Under the pieces are notes generated by a model. That model was not told where the DNA came from. It was given only the letters and a program-made list of their open reading frames with translations, and did no database searches. The position numbers and the translations under genes were made by a program. A stretch of 64,000 nt of DNA from Salegentibacter agarivorans (GTDB lineage Bacteria; Bacteroidota; Bacteroidia; Flavobacteriales; Flavobacteriaceae): NCBI RefSeq assembly GCF_900113135.1, contig NZ_FOOH01000017.1:1-64000 (forward strand), written 5' to 3'. This document shows positions 55,189 to 63,940 of the stretch, in pieces. Within the stretch, counting starts at the first letter, position 1; every line of letters starts with the position of its first letter.

Positions 55189-58100
55189 TCACTTCCTCAG
55201 TTTTTTTTCTTCAACAACAATTTCTTTTTTCTCCCGTGTTTCATATTTCTTGCGCTCTATGATATAATACACTAAAGGCACTACCAGCAGCGTAAGAATC
55301 GTAGAGACAATAGTTCCTCCCATTAATGAGATTGCCAGCCCCTGGAAAATTGGGTCAAATAGTATCACGAATGCACCTATTACAACAGTTCCTGCAGTTA
55401 GAAGAATAGGAGTAGTTCGCACAGCACCGGCTTCTATCACTGCTTGTTTCAACGGAATTCCGTCTTCCAGGCGTAGGTTCACAAAGTCGATGAGCAGCAC
55501 CGAGTTCCTAACCATAATTCCTGCAAGGGCGATCATCCCTATAAAAGAGGTAGCGGTAAAGAAGGCTCCCATGATCCAGTGCCCAAGTACGATCCCAATT
55601 AGGGAAAGCGGAATGGCCACCATCATCACGATTGGCGCACGATAGTTTTGGAACCAACCAACAATTAGGATATAGATGATAAAGATCACTCCCAGGAAGG
55701 CAATTCCAAGATCTCTAAAGACCTCAAGGGTAATTTGCCATTCTCCATCCCATTTTACGGTATAATCATCTTCCATTTCGGGTTGTTGTATGTAAAGCTC
55801 GTCTAGCTCATAACCGGGAGGAAGTTCGATCTTTTTTAATTTCTCCTCCATTCCTAAGATGGCATAAACAGGACTTTCAAGCTCTCCGGCCATATCTGCC
55901 AGCACATACACCACGCGCTTTTGATTCTTTCTGAAAATGCTTTTCTCCCTCACCTTTTCCTCGATTTGAACAAGATCTGCCACACTCACCATTTGTCCGG
56001 TTTGTGATACCATTTTGATCTGGGAAATATCTACCGGAGTGGATTTTTCCTGCTCTGCCAGAGCAAGAAGGATTCCCACTCTTTGAGTAGCATCTTCATC
56101 ATATAAATGTGCAATTGCTCTTTCCCCCAAAGCGGCATTCATTGTATAAACGATTTGCTGCGGAGCAATTCCATAGCGCATTGCTTTCTCTTTGTCGATC
56201 TCAAAATGATATTCAGTCTGGTCTGCCTCTACCATCCAATCCACATCTATCACATCTGGGGTTTGTTTTAATATGTTCTGGATCTCATCAGCAATTTCCA
56301 TTTGCTTCTCGTAATCGGGTCCGTAGACTTCAGCAACAATTGTTGACATTACAGGAGGTCCCGGTGGTACTTCCACGATTTTCACATTGGCATCAAATTT
56401 TGCCGCAATCTTCTGAATATCGGGTCGTAATATTTTCGCGATGTCGTGGCTTTGCTCACTTCTTTCGCTCTTGTCTTTCAGGTTTACCTGAATATCGGCC
56501 GTATTACTTGCACCTCTCAGGTCATAATGTCTTACTAGTCCGTTAAAGGTTATGGGTGCAGATGTACCCACATAGCTCTGATAATTCACCACCTCCGGTC
56601 TTTGGGACAGGTACTGCCCAATTTCCCTGGAAACAGTCGCAGTTCGCTCTAAAGTTGTGCCTTCGGGCATATCTATCACCACCTGGAATTCATTCTTGTT
56701 GTCAAACGGAAGCATTTTCACAGCGACCGATTTGGTAAAGAACAAGGCAACAGAGCCCAACAACAACAGCATAGTGGTACCCAGGAAGATCCAGCGGGTC
56801 TTTTTGTTGTTAATAAGCGGCCTTTCCAGTTTATTATAGATCTTATATATTCTAGTGTCCTCAATTTGTTCTGCCGATTCTTCCTCAACACTGTCTTTGC
56901 CTTTGCTTTTCTCTCTTAAAAAGATGAGCCCCAGGTATGGTGTAATAGTTAGTGCTACGAATAATGACAGGATCATTGCAATGGAAGCTCCAATAGGCAT
57001 CGGGCTCATATAAGGTCCCATCAATCCACTTACAAAAGCCATTGGCAATACCGAAGCAATCACCGTGAAAGTGGCCAGGATAGTCGGGTTCCCCACTTCG
57101 TTAATGGCATAAAGCGCCGCCTGCTTGAACGGCAGCCGTTTCATCTTGAAATGCCGGTGCATATTTTCGGCTATGATAATGGAATCATCTACCACGATTC
57201 CTGTTACAAATACAAGAGCAAAAAGGGTAATTCTATTAAGCGTGTAATCCAGCAAATAGTAACTAAGCAGCGTAAGTGCAAAAGTCACAGGGACAGAAAG
57301 GAAAACCACTAGTCCGCCGCGCCAGCCCATAGCCAGCATCACCACCAGGGTAACTGCGATAATGGCCCCGATCAAATGCAGCAGTAATTCTGACACTTTA
57401 TGAGAAGCTGTTTCTCCATAGTTTCGGGTAACTTCAACGTGTACATCATCAGGTATAAGATTTGTTTTCAGGTGTTCCACCTTATCAATGATCACATCGG
57501 CTATTTTCATAGCATCCGCCCCTTTGATCTTAGCCACCGATATGGTCACTGCAGGATATTCCGAAGAAAAATTACTTCCCGCTGCAGAGCCTTTTCCGTA
57601 GCCAAAAGAAACATATTCCTTGGGTAATTCCGGTCCTTCGATCACTTCAGCAATCTGGTACAGATAGACCGGTTGTTGCTGTTGAGTGCCAATGATCAGG
57701 TTCTCCACATCTTCAGCAGATTCGAGGAAACTTCCGGTGTTCACCAGAAATTCAGTATCATTTTGATTGAAACTGCCGGAGGAAAGCTGCTGGTTGCTGG
57801 CCTGAATCATTTCAGCCACCCCAAGAAAATCCACTCCACTGGATGCCATTTTATCTTTGTCCAGCACGACGCGCACTTGTCTGCTACGACCACCAATCTT
57901 GTTAGTAATGGAAACATCGGGCACTTTTTCTATTTCGTGCGTAAGCTCATTGGCAATTTGCCTAAGCTGGTAATCATCATAAGTTTCACTCCACAAAGTA
58001 AGGCCCAGCACGGGTACATCATCAATGGCGCGGGTTTTTACCAGCGGCATCGTGGCGCCCAGCGGCATCTGGTCCATATGCTTCATAAGTTCATTATAAA

Positions 58101-58437
58101 GCTTTACATAGGAGCGTTCAATATCTTCGCCCACCAGGAATTGCACGGTCACCATTCCCTGTTCCTTCATTGAAGTGGAGTAGATATATTCTACCCCGGG
58201 AATATTGGAAACCATTTTCTCCAGCGGTTGTATCACCCGCGACTCAAGTTCTGTGGAGCTTGCACCTGGATAACCAACAAAGATATCGGCCATTGGCACG
58301 TCAATCTGGGGCTCTTCTTCCCTGGGGATCAAAAACGAACTGTACACTCCAATGACCATAAACACGATCATTAGTAGCACCGTAAGCTTCGAATCCATAA
58401 AACCTTTGGCAATTTTGCCTGCTAATCCTTCTTTCAT
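55189..58437 (-). CDS. RND-family efflux permease
   Basis: The 1082-residue inner membrane protein is full length for the AcrB superfamily. The first TM is near 15-35, two large periplasmic loops follow, and a central conserved helix reads FVTGIVVDDSIIIAENMHRH with the paired Asp of the proton relay. A later TM block carries GMIALAGIMVRNSVLLIDF. The charged C-terminal tail (ERKKYETREKKEIVVEEKKLRK) is short. With the adaptor and TolC genes directly upstream it forms a tripartite pump. The substrate is not readable, but the sulfur genes around it suggest a sulfur compound, thiol or related toxicant. Confidence 0.95.
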   Translation of the reverse strand: MKEGLAGKIAKGFMDSKLTVLLMIVFMVIGVYSSFLIPREEEPQIDVPMADIFVGYPGASSTELESRVIQPLEKMVSNIPGVEYIYSTSMKEQGMVTVQFLVGEDIERSYVKLYNELMKHMDQMPLGATMPLVKTRAIDDVPVLGLTLWSETYDDYQLRQIANELTHEIEKVPDVSITNKIGGRSRQVRVVLDKDKMASSGVDFLGVAEMIQASNQQLSSGSFNQNDTEFLVNTGSFLESAEDVENLIIGTQQQQPVYLYQIAEVIEGPELPKEYVSFGYGKGSAAGSNFSSEYPAVTISVAKIKGADAMKIADVIIDKVEHLKTNLIPDDVHVEVTRNYGETASHKVSELLLHLIGAIIAVTLVVMLAMGWRGGLVVFLSVPVTFALTLLSYYLLDYTLNRITLFALVFVTGIVVDDSIIIAENMHRHFKMKRLPFKQAALYAINEVGNPTILATFTVIASVLPMAFVSGLMGPYMSPMPIGASIAMILSLFVALTITPYLGLIFLREKSKGKDSVEEESAEQIEDTRIYKIYNKLERPLINNKKTRWIFLGTTMLLLLGSVALFFTKSVAVKMLPFDNKNEFQVVIDMPEGTTLERTATVSREIGQYLSQRPEVVNYQSYVGTSAPITFNGLVRHYDLRGASNTADIQVNLKDKSERSEQSHDIAKILRPDIQKIAAKFDANVKIVEVPPGPPVMSTIVAEVYGPDYEKQMEIADEIQNILKQTPDVIDVDWMVEADQTEYHFEIDKEKAMRYGIAPQQIVYTMNAALGERAIAHLYDEDATQRVGILLALAEQEKSTPVDISQIKMVSQTGQMVSVADLVQIEEKVREKSIFRKNQKRVVYVLADMAGELESPVYAILGMEEKLKKIELPPGYELDELYIQQPEMEDDYTVKWDGEWQITLEVFRDLGIAFLGVIFIIYILIVGWFQNYRAPIVMMVAIPLSLIGIVLGHWIMGAFFTATSFIGMIALAGIMVRNSVLLIDFVNLRLEDGIPLKQAVIEAGAVRTTPILLTAGTVVIGAFVILFDPIFQGLAISLMGGTIVSTILTLLVVPLVYYIIERKKYETREKKEIVVEEKKLRK

Positions 58438-58463
58438 TTCTTAGTAGTTTTTTTGCTGAAGGC

Positions 58464-59540
58464 TTATCGAATTTCGAGTTTGGCCCCATTATATAATTTC
58501 CCTTCGGCTGAAGAGATATAAGACTCCCCGGCATTAAGACCTGAAAGAACTTCCACCTCATCCCCAACCGTTCTGCCCAGACGCACCCATCTTAGAATGG
58601 CTGTATTTTGCTGGCTAGGAGTATAAATTCCTTGGAGATCGCCACGTGTCACAAGTGCTGAAGACGGAATGAGAACAACGTCCCGGTGTTCTCTAGCTGT
58701 GGTAGGAAACTGAACGCTGGCATACATCCCCGAATAAATCGAAGCATCGGTCTCGTCTAATGCGACTTTTACCACATACTGCCCGCCTGAATTCTTTGCG
58801 GAAGTGCTTATTTCTGAAACTATTCCTTTTAAGGTTTCTCCTGAAGATTTCACCTGTACATCCACTTGTGTTCTCTGTTTAACCGAAGCTATTTCAGATT
58901 CCGGAACACTTGCCCTTACTTCAAATTTTCCCGGAACTTCCAAGTTTAGCAACGGCATACCGGGATTTGCCATATCCCCAACCTCAACATTTTTTGAAGT
59001 AACTATCCCACTAAATGGTGCGACAATATTGGAATAAGCGAATTGCGCGTTGATCTCGTTTTTTTGCTGCCTGGCACCTTCAAGCCTGGCCTTTGCCATT
59101 TCATACCGGGCGGTGATATCATCCATCTCCTTTTGGGAAGCGCTGTTATCTGCAAACAATGAACTGTATCGCTCATAATCTTTTTCTGCATTTCTAAAGG
59201 CCGCTGTGGCTTCAGTAATTCCTGCATTTACCTGCGCCCGCTTTGCCTGCAGGTCCGCATTATTGATCTCGATAAGCAGCTGACCTTTTTTTACCTTATC
59301 GCCTACTTTTGCATTTACGCGGGTTACATAGCCCATATTTCGGGTGCTTAAAGTGGCATTTTCAACGGCTTCTATTTTTCCGCTAAAAGTGAGGAAAGAT
59401 TGATCAGATTCTGAAGGAGTTTCTACGGTAACTTCCACTGCCGGAGTATTTTCTGTAATATTTTTTTCTGAAGAGTCCCCGCAACTAAAGAGTAGGGTCG
59501 TTGCTCCCAAAAGACTCAGGATATATAATTTGGTTTTCAT
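58464..59540 (-). CDS. RND efflux periplasmic adaptor (membrane fusion protein)
   Basis: The 358-residue lipoprotein (Cys20 in LLFSCGDSSEK) has the biotinyl-lipoyl-like halves (VNAKVGDKVKKGQLLIEINN and PFSGIVTSKNVEVGDMANPG), a helical hairpin between them and a beta-barrel domain ending in VLSGLNAGESYISSAEG. It links the inner membrane permease 26 bp downstream to the TolC protein 10 bp upstream. Confidence 0.95.
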   Translation of the reverse strand: MKTKLYILSLLGATTLLFSCGDSSEKNITENTPAVEVTVETPSESDQSFLTFSGKIEAVENATLSTRNMGYVTRVNAKVGDKVKKGQLLIEINNADLQAKRAQVNAGITEATAAFRNAEKDYERYSSLFADNSASQKEMDDITARYEMAKARLEGARQQKNEINAQFAYSNIVAPFSGIVTSKNVEVGDMANPGMPLLNLEVPGKFEVRASVPESEIASVKQRTQVDVQVKSSGETLKGIVSEISTSAKNSGGQYVVKVALDETDASIYSGMYASVQFPTTAREHRDVVLIPSSALVTRGDLQGIYTPSQQNTAILRWVRLGRTVGDEVEVLSGLNAGESYISSAEGKLYNGAKLEIR

Positions 59541-59550
59541 AAAAAGACTG

Positions 59551-60858
59551 TTATTTAATTAAAAAATCGAGTTGTGCCTGTGCGTAATTGTATTCGAAGA
59601 TTGTTTGTGCGTATTCCAGTTGTTTTTGGGAATATTGTGCTTCGGCCGTAAGCAGGTCGCTGGTTTTTTCAAGCCCCTGTTCAAACCTGTTGGAGCGTAT
59701 GCGCAAAGATTCTTCAGCTTGTTCCAGTGCAAGTCGGGTTAGGTTCAGCTTATTTTCGGCATCCTTTACTGCCCGGCTTGCCCTGTTGCGTTCCATTTCG
59801 CTTTTGGAAACATAGGAATCATATTCCAGCCTGGCTTTTTCATAAGTTGCTTTACTTTTCTGAAGTTTTCCGAAGCGCTTGTAACCTTCAAACAAGTCCC
59901 ATTTCAACTGAATGCCTGCGAGATATCCGCTGGCATCGCCAGAAAATATTTCATTATCATAAAGTTCATAGCTTCCAAAGGCATTCAGACGAGGTAGAAA
60001 AAACATTTTATCTGCCTGCAGCATTTCGCCGTAAGCCTCAGTCGCCAGTTCCATTGCCCGAATATCTGCTCTGTCTTTAGAAACAGTTTCAATATTTTCC
60101 TGAACAGGAATTGAAACTTCCAAAGGATCTGTAGGTTCGAAAATAATATTTACTGGTTCGTTTAAAAGATATGCCAGATAATCTGATGCATTGATCACAT
60201 TGCTCTTTGCATACTGAAGCTGATTATTGACTTCAGAAACCCTTATTTCTACTGAAAGTACATCTGATCTTTGCAGATATCCCTGTTTATAAATGTCATC
60301 CGCGAGTTTCTTATTGGCAAGTGCTGCCTTTTGGGCGCTTTCTAAAACTGTTACTGCCTGGTGTGCGAGTTGCAGTTGCATATAAGCTTTCTCCACTTCC
60401 AGCACCATATGGTTTATGGTTCGATCTGTTTGTAAAGCAGTGGCGTCCATTTTCTTTTTTGCCGCTTTTCGCTGGTAGATCCCGTCTAAATTGATAAGCG
60501 GTTGCTCCACTTCGATCTTTGTGGCAAAATTGTTGATCCTTTCAGGATTGTTTAAAAAATCAGGATTGAAGTCACTCTGCGTAACAATTTCCTGGTTCAG
60601 TTTAGACCCAAAAGCCATCAAAGGATTGGTAGTGGTCATCCCGGTATGGGAAACTGCCACGTTTGGTAAAAAGATTGAATTTGTTTGCCGGTAATCTCCC
60701 CTGGATTCGAGGAACTCCTGCTGTGAGATCTTGATCTCCCTGTTGTTTTCCTTTACCAGCTGGACGGCTTCACTTAAGGATATGGGCTTCGTTTCCTGCG
60801 CCTGTAACCATAGCCCCGGCAGTAAAGCCAACATTGTAAATATATATTTGATGTTCAT
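59551..60858 (-). CDS. TolC-family outer membrane efflux protein
   Basis: The 435-residue protein has a signal peptide ending WLQAQ and two TolC repeats of long coiled helices, with ISLSEAVQLVKENNREIKIS at the start and TSDLLTAEAQYSQKQLEYAQ in the second half. It forms the outer membrane duct of the tripartite pump encoded with the two following genes. A gap of 20 bp separates it from the flavoprotein gene. Confidence 0.95.
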   Translation of the reverse strand: MNIKYIFTMLALLPGLWLQAQETKPISLSEAVQLVKENNREIKISQQEFLESRGDYRQTNSIFLPNVAVSHTGMTTTNPLMAFGSKLNQEIVTQSDFNPDFLNNPERINNFATKIEVEQPLINLDGIYQRKAAKKKMDATALQTDRTINHMVLEVEKAYMQLQLAHQAVTVLESAQKAALANKKLADDIYKQGYLQRSDVLSVEIRVSEVNNQLQYAKSNVINASDYLAYLLNEPVNIIFEPTDPLEVSIPVQENIETVSKDRADIRAMELATEAYGEMLQADKMFFLPRLNAFGSYELYDNEIFSGDASGYLAGIQLKWDLFEGYKRFGKLQKSKATYEKARLEYDSYVSKSEMERNRASRAVKDAENKLNLTRLALEQAEESLRIRSNRFEQGLEKTSDLLTAEAQYSQKQLEYAQTIFEYNYAQAQLDFLIK

Positions 60859-60878
60859 CGTTTGTATATTATCTCTGA

Positions 60879-62030
60879 TTAAAAGTTTTTGAAGAACCAG
60901 AATTTTTCATCCCACCATTTGGAGAAATGTCCCCACTGGGCGGGGGTTTTCATCTTTACCTCATTCTTCCCGGTAGCCGAAAACCTTCCTCCGGTCTCAC
61001 TCGCTTTACCTTCGCCCGCTTCGATAAAGTATTTTCCTTCGGGCACGAAAGTTTGATCTGGTTTTTGATTTGAAAGTATTCTGCCAATATTATGAGCTAC
61101 TACCGCTGCCTGTTGTCTTGCAAAAACCCCGATCTTTGGAAGCACAGATCCGGTTTCAGCTTTTACGTGGGTGATATCTCCTATCGCATAAACATTTTCA
61201 TATTTGGTTTCCAAGGTCTTGTTATCCACATCTACCCATCCGGAATTTCCTGCTAAATCGCTCTTTTTGATCACCCCGGGTAGCTGGTGCAGTGGAGTAT
61301 AGGCCAGGAGATCATAAGCATAGGTTTCTCCATTGCTGAATTCCAGTACATTTCCTGAAACAGCTTTCAGTTCGTGGTTTGGGAAATATTTGATCCCTTT
61401 TTTTCCCAGCAGTTCCTTTAGTTCCCGCGAAGCTTCAGCACCGGCGAATTCCATTGGGCCGGCTTCAGGCGTATACAGAGAAATATTAGTGGATTTAGGA
61501 AGGTTGTTCTTTCTTACGAAATCTTCTATAAGCATCGCAGCTTCATAAGGCGCTGCCGGGCTTTTAAACGGAAGGGAAGAAACTAAAATAGCAACTTCAC
61601 CTCCGTCAAACTTTTTTAGTTCAGCATAAAAATCCTGAGCTCCTTTTAGGGTAAAGAAATTAGAGCCAAATTGTTCAAGGTTATAAACATCTGCCTGCTC
61701 CACGCCCAGGGAAACTACCATATGATCTCCTTTATACTGCTTCCCTTTTACGGTTACAGCAATATTTTCTGGATCTATGTTTTCTATTTCCCCTCTAATA
61801 ACTTCCAGGCCTGAAGCCTGCAGTTTATCTGTACGTTCTATGATCTCCTGCTGTTTGCTTTTTCCAACCATTATCCATGGGAGAGATGGCGAATACACGT
61901 TGGTTTCCTCTTTCTCGAAAACCAGGATCTTTACAAGATTGATATCTTCTTCATTCCCGCTGTGTCTGCTCAGTTCTCTTGCAGTGACAATTCCGCCTTG
62001 TCCGGCTCCTAATACTAAGATGGTTTTCAT
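60879..62030 (-). CDS. SQR-like FAD-dependent oxidoreductase without cysteines
   Basis: The 383-residue flavoprotein has an FAD-binding ILVLGAGQGGIVTARELSR at the N terminus, a second dinucleotide region (GGEVAILVSSLPFKSPAAPYE) and the closing YENVYAIGDITH, the layout of sulfide:quinone and flavocytochrome c-type sulfide oxidoreductases. In those enzymes the PFKCPPAPYE motif carries a catalytic Cys. Here it is Ser, and the whole protein has no cysteine at all, so classical sulfide oxidation is unlikely. The C-terminal half ends in an amphipathic, Trp/Phe-rich tail (WWDEKFWFFKNF) typical of membrane-bound SQRs. It is the second gene of its operon. Confidence 0.85.
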   Translation of the reverse strand: MKTILVLGAGQGGIVTARELSRHSGNEEDINLVKILVFEKEETNVYSPSLPWIMVGKSKQQEIIERTDKLQASGLEVIRGEIENIDPENIAVTVKGKQYKGDHMVVSLGVEQADVYNLEQFGSNFFTLKGAQDFYAELKKFDGGEVAILVSSLPFKSPAAPYEAAMLIEDFVRKNNLPKSTNISLYTPEAGPMEFAGAEASRELKELLGKKGIKYFPNHELKAVSGNVLEFSNGETYAYDLLAYTPLHQLPGVIKKSDLAGNSGWVDVDNKTLETKYENVYAIGDITHVKAETGSVLPKIGVFARQQAAVVAHNIGRILSNQKPDQTFVPEGKYFIEAGEGKASETGGRFSATGKNEVKMKTPAQWGHFSKWWDEKFWFFKNF

Positions 62031-62167
62031 AATTGATTATTTTTAAAATTGATGCTGTGAATGCTTATTGCAATAGCTTCAGCTGGTGCTGTGGGATGCA
62101 CCATAGAAGCCAAAATTTTTGGAAATTCTATCAGGATTTCTCTTAAGTAGTCTTGTAGGTTGTTCAT
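62027..62167 (-). CDS. 46-residue small ORF, first gene of the flavoprotein/efflux operon
   Basis: From the ATG at 62165-62167 an ORF of 46 codons (starting MNNLQDYLREILIEFPKI, ending IHSINFKNNQL) stops at 62027, overlapping the next gene's start as ATGA. That 4-bp overlap and the fitting position about 55 nt after the promoter at 62227 argue that it is translated. No family is recognised, and it has no signal peptide or cysteine. It might be a small partner or a leader peptide for translational coupling of the flavoprotein. Confidence 0.6.
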   Translation of the reverse strand: MNNLQDYLREILIEFPKILASMVHPTAPAEAIAISIHSINFKNNQL

Positions 62168-62560
62168 TATTCAATTTTTATGTTGTTGAGGTCAATCTTC
62201 AAACAATTTTATTTCTAATTAGATGACAAAATTAGTGGGTGGATTACCTGTGGGAAGCAACTTTTGTTACATACAGGTCTGGTTGGCAGGTGGGTATACG
62301 GGAATATTTTTTAGGGTCCTATGAGGAAAATCAGGTTTTTGGAAACCTGTTGAAATTTTAATTCATAGTAAGAAAATACTTACATTAAAAAATAATTTTA
62401 TCCTTAAGAATCCCTGGAAATAAATAGGGCCAGACTGAAAATTTTATAAAATTAAAATAATCATATTATCAAATTATTAAGATAAAAGTTTGGAAATTGT
62501 CGATAAAGTGATAGATTAGACGAATCTATTAACCTTTTATTAATCAAACATTTTATTTTT
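62168..62560. promoter_or_regulatory. Divergent intergenic region between efflux operon and S8 protease
   Basis: This 393-bp stretch holds no supported gene. Its left part has the minus-strand promoter described separately. Just before the protease gene, ATAGATT (62511-62517) and AATCTAT (62523-62529) form a 7-bp inverted repeat with a 5-base spacer, 31-50 bases before the ATG. No clear TAnnTTTG box was found for the plus strand. Confidence 0.45.
62227..62273 (-). promoter_or_regulatory. Promoter of the flavoprotein/efflux operon with Crp/Fnr-type inverted repeat
   Basis: On the minus strand TAATTTTG (62234-62227) fits TAnnTTTG. TATGTAACAAAAGT ends exactly 25 bases upstream, and its inverted repeat GTAAC-AAAA-GTTGC (62270-62257) is centred about 41-42 bases before the expected start. 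The leader to the ATG at 62167 would be about 55 nt. Motif, spacing and leader length are the same as at 53830-53876. Confidence 0.72.
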
Positions 62561-63811
62561 ATGGATTTAAAAAACTTTAAATCGTTCGCGGTAACTGCAA
62601 TAGCTGCCGCTTTTTCTGTTTCATGTTCTCAGGACCAAGCACGAGAACAACCTATGGATGAAGAATTGGTAGCTCCTTCTTCAGCCGATATTATTGAAGG
62701 CCAGTATATCGTAGTTTTTAATGAAGATTTTACCGGAAATGCTTCTTCAAAATATCCGGAAAGTTATACCAAAGCTCAGGAAGAAGTGGCTAATACTACC
62801 AAAAGGGTATTATCTGAAGCTAATATTCCTGACACTGAACTTTTAGCTGTTTATAGTAAAACAATTAATGGTGCAGCCCTTAAACTTAACCTGCAGCAGG
62901 TGGAAGCTTTAAGAGGTAAAAAAGAAATTGCTTTCATCGAGGAAGATAGAATTGTGCAATTTGCCCCTCCTTGTGGAACGCCAAACGGCGGGCCCTGTGA
63001 TGAAGATCCGGGAGATGGAGACGATGGGGGAGGAGACTCTTCCCAGGATGTACCTTACGGAATTACCCGGGTTAATGGAGTAGCTTCTTACACTGGTTCT
63101 AATGTTGCGTGGGTAATTGATAGCGGGATAGACACAGATCATCCAGATCTTAATGTGGATGCTTCAAGAGGATTCAATGCATTTACCTCTGGAAGAGATG
63201 GAAAATCTACCGATGATGGTAATGGTCATGGAACACACGTTGCTGGAACTATCGCAGCTTTAAATAATGATTTTGGAGTTGTTGGGGTAGCACCGGGAGC
63301 TTCAGTTATTCCTGTAAAAGTTTTGGATAGTCGTGGTAGTGGTTCTTACTCTGGCGTAATAGCCGGTGTAGATCACGTTGCTGCTTACGGAAGTGCTGGC
63401 GATGTTGCCAATATGAGTCTTGGTGGTCCAACTTCAGATGCCTTAGATAGCGCAGTACTTTCAGCTTCACAAAACGGAATTATTTTCGCTCTTGCAGCCG
63501 GAAATGAAAGTTCTGATGCGAATACCAGTTCTCCTGCGCGAGTAAACGGAGCAAATATCGTAACGATCTCTGCAATGGATTCTAACGATAACTGGGCTTC
63601 TTTTTCTAACTACGGAAATCCGCCGGTAGATTACGCTGCTCCAGGAGTTGCGGTTAATTCTACCTGGAAAGACGGTGGTTATAATTCAATAAGTGGTACT
63701 TCTATGGCTTCACCACATGCAGCCGGAGTTCTATTATTAGGAAGTGCCTCTACTGATAGAACTGTAAATGGAGATCCAGATGGAACGGCAGATGCGATTA
63801 TTGTACACTAA
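62561..63811 (+). CDS. S8-family subtilisin-like serine peptidase, lipoprotein
   Basis: The 416-residue protein has a lipobox-like Cys22 (FSVSCSQDQ), an I9-type propeptide (about 48-125; GQYIVVFNEDF to FIEEDRIVQF), an acidic Gly-rich linker (DPGDGDDGGGDSS) and the protease domain. The triad is Asp187 in VIDSGIDTDHPD, His223 in GNGHGTHVAG and Ser381 in SGTSMASPHAAG. The propeptide keeps it inactive until it is exported. It has no type IX secretion tail. A strong terminator follows, so it is a single-gene transcript. Confidence 0.95.
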   Translation: MDLKNFKSFAVTAIAAAFSVSCSQDQAREQPMDEELVAPSSADIIEGQYIVVFNEDFTGNASSKYPESYTKAQEEVANTTKRVLSEANIPDTELLAVYSKTINGAALKLNLQQVEALRGKKEIAFIEEDRIVQFAPPCGTPNGGPCDEDPGDGDDGGGDSSQDVPYGITRVNGVASYTGSNVAWVIDSGIDTDHPDLNVDASRGFNAFTSGRDGKSTDDGNGHGTHVAGTIAALNNDFGVVGVAPGASVIPVKVLDSRGSGSYSGVIAGVDHVAAYGSAGDVANMSLGGPTSDALDSAVLSASQNGIIFALAAGNESSDANTSSPARVNGANIVTISAMDSNDNWASFSNYGNPPVDYAAPGVAVNSTWKDGGYNSISGTSMASPHAAGVLLLGSASTDRTVNGDPDGTADAIIVH

Positions 63812-63834
63812 AAAATAGCTTAAATTTTATACTG

Positions 63835-63863
63835 AAAAGCACCGCCAGGGCGGTGCTTTTTTA
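63835..63863 (+). terminator. Intrinsic terminator after the S8 protease
   Basis: AAAGCACCGCC pairs with GGCGGTGCTTT over 11 bp with a minimal loop and is followed by a T-run (63857-63862). The A-run on the other side lets it serve a convergent minus-strand gene too. Confidence 0.92.
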
Positions 63864-63940
63864 TTTAGTTAATGCTTTTATGATTCGTTGTTCATTAATT
63901 AGAACATCCCGGAATAATACATGTGGAAACTGATTATTTC

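Noticed and set aside
56109-56546. Plus-strand ORF of 145 residues opposite the RND permease
   Set aside because: Shadow frame with a Ser/Arg/His-rich composition and no motif.
57673-58173. Plus-strand ORF of 166 residues opposite the RND permease
   Set aside because: Long only because the RND gene on the other strand has few stops in this frame. The RND reading is full length and clear.
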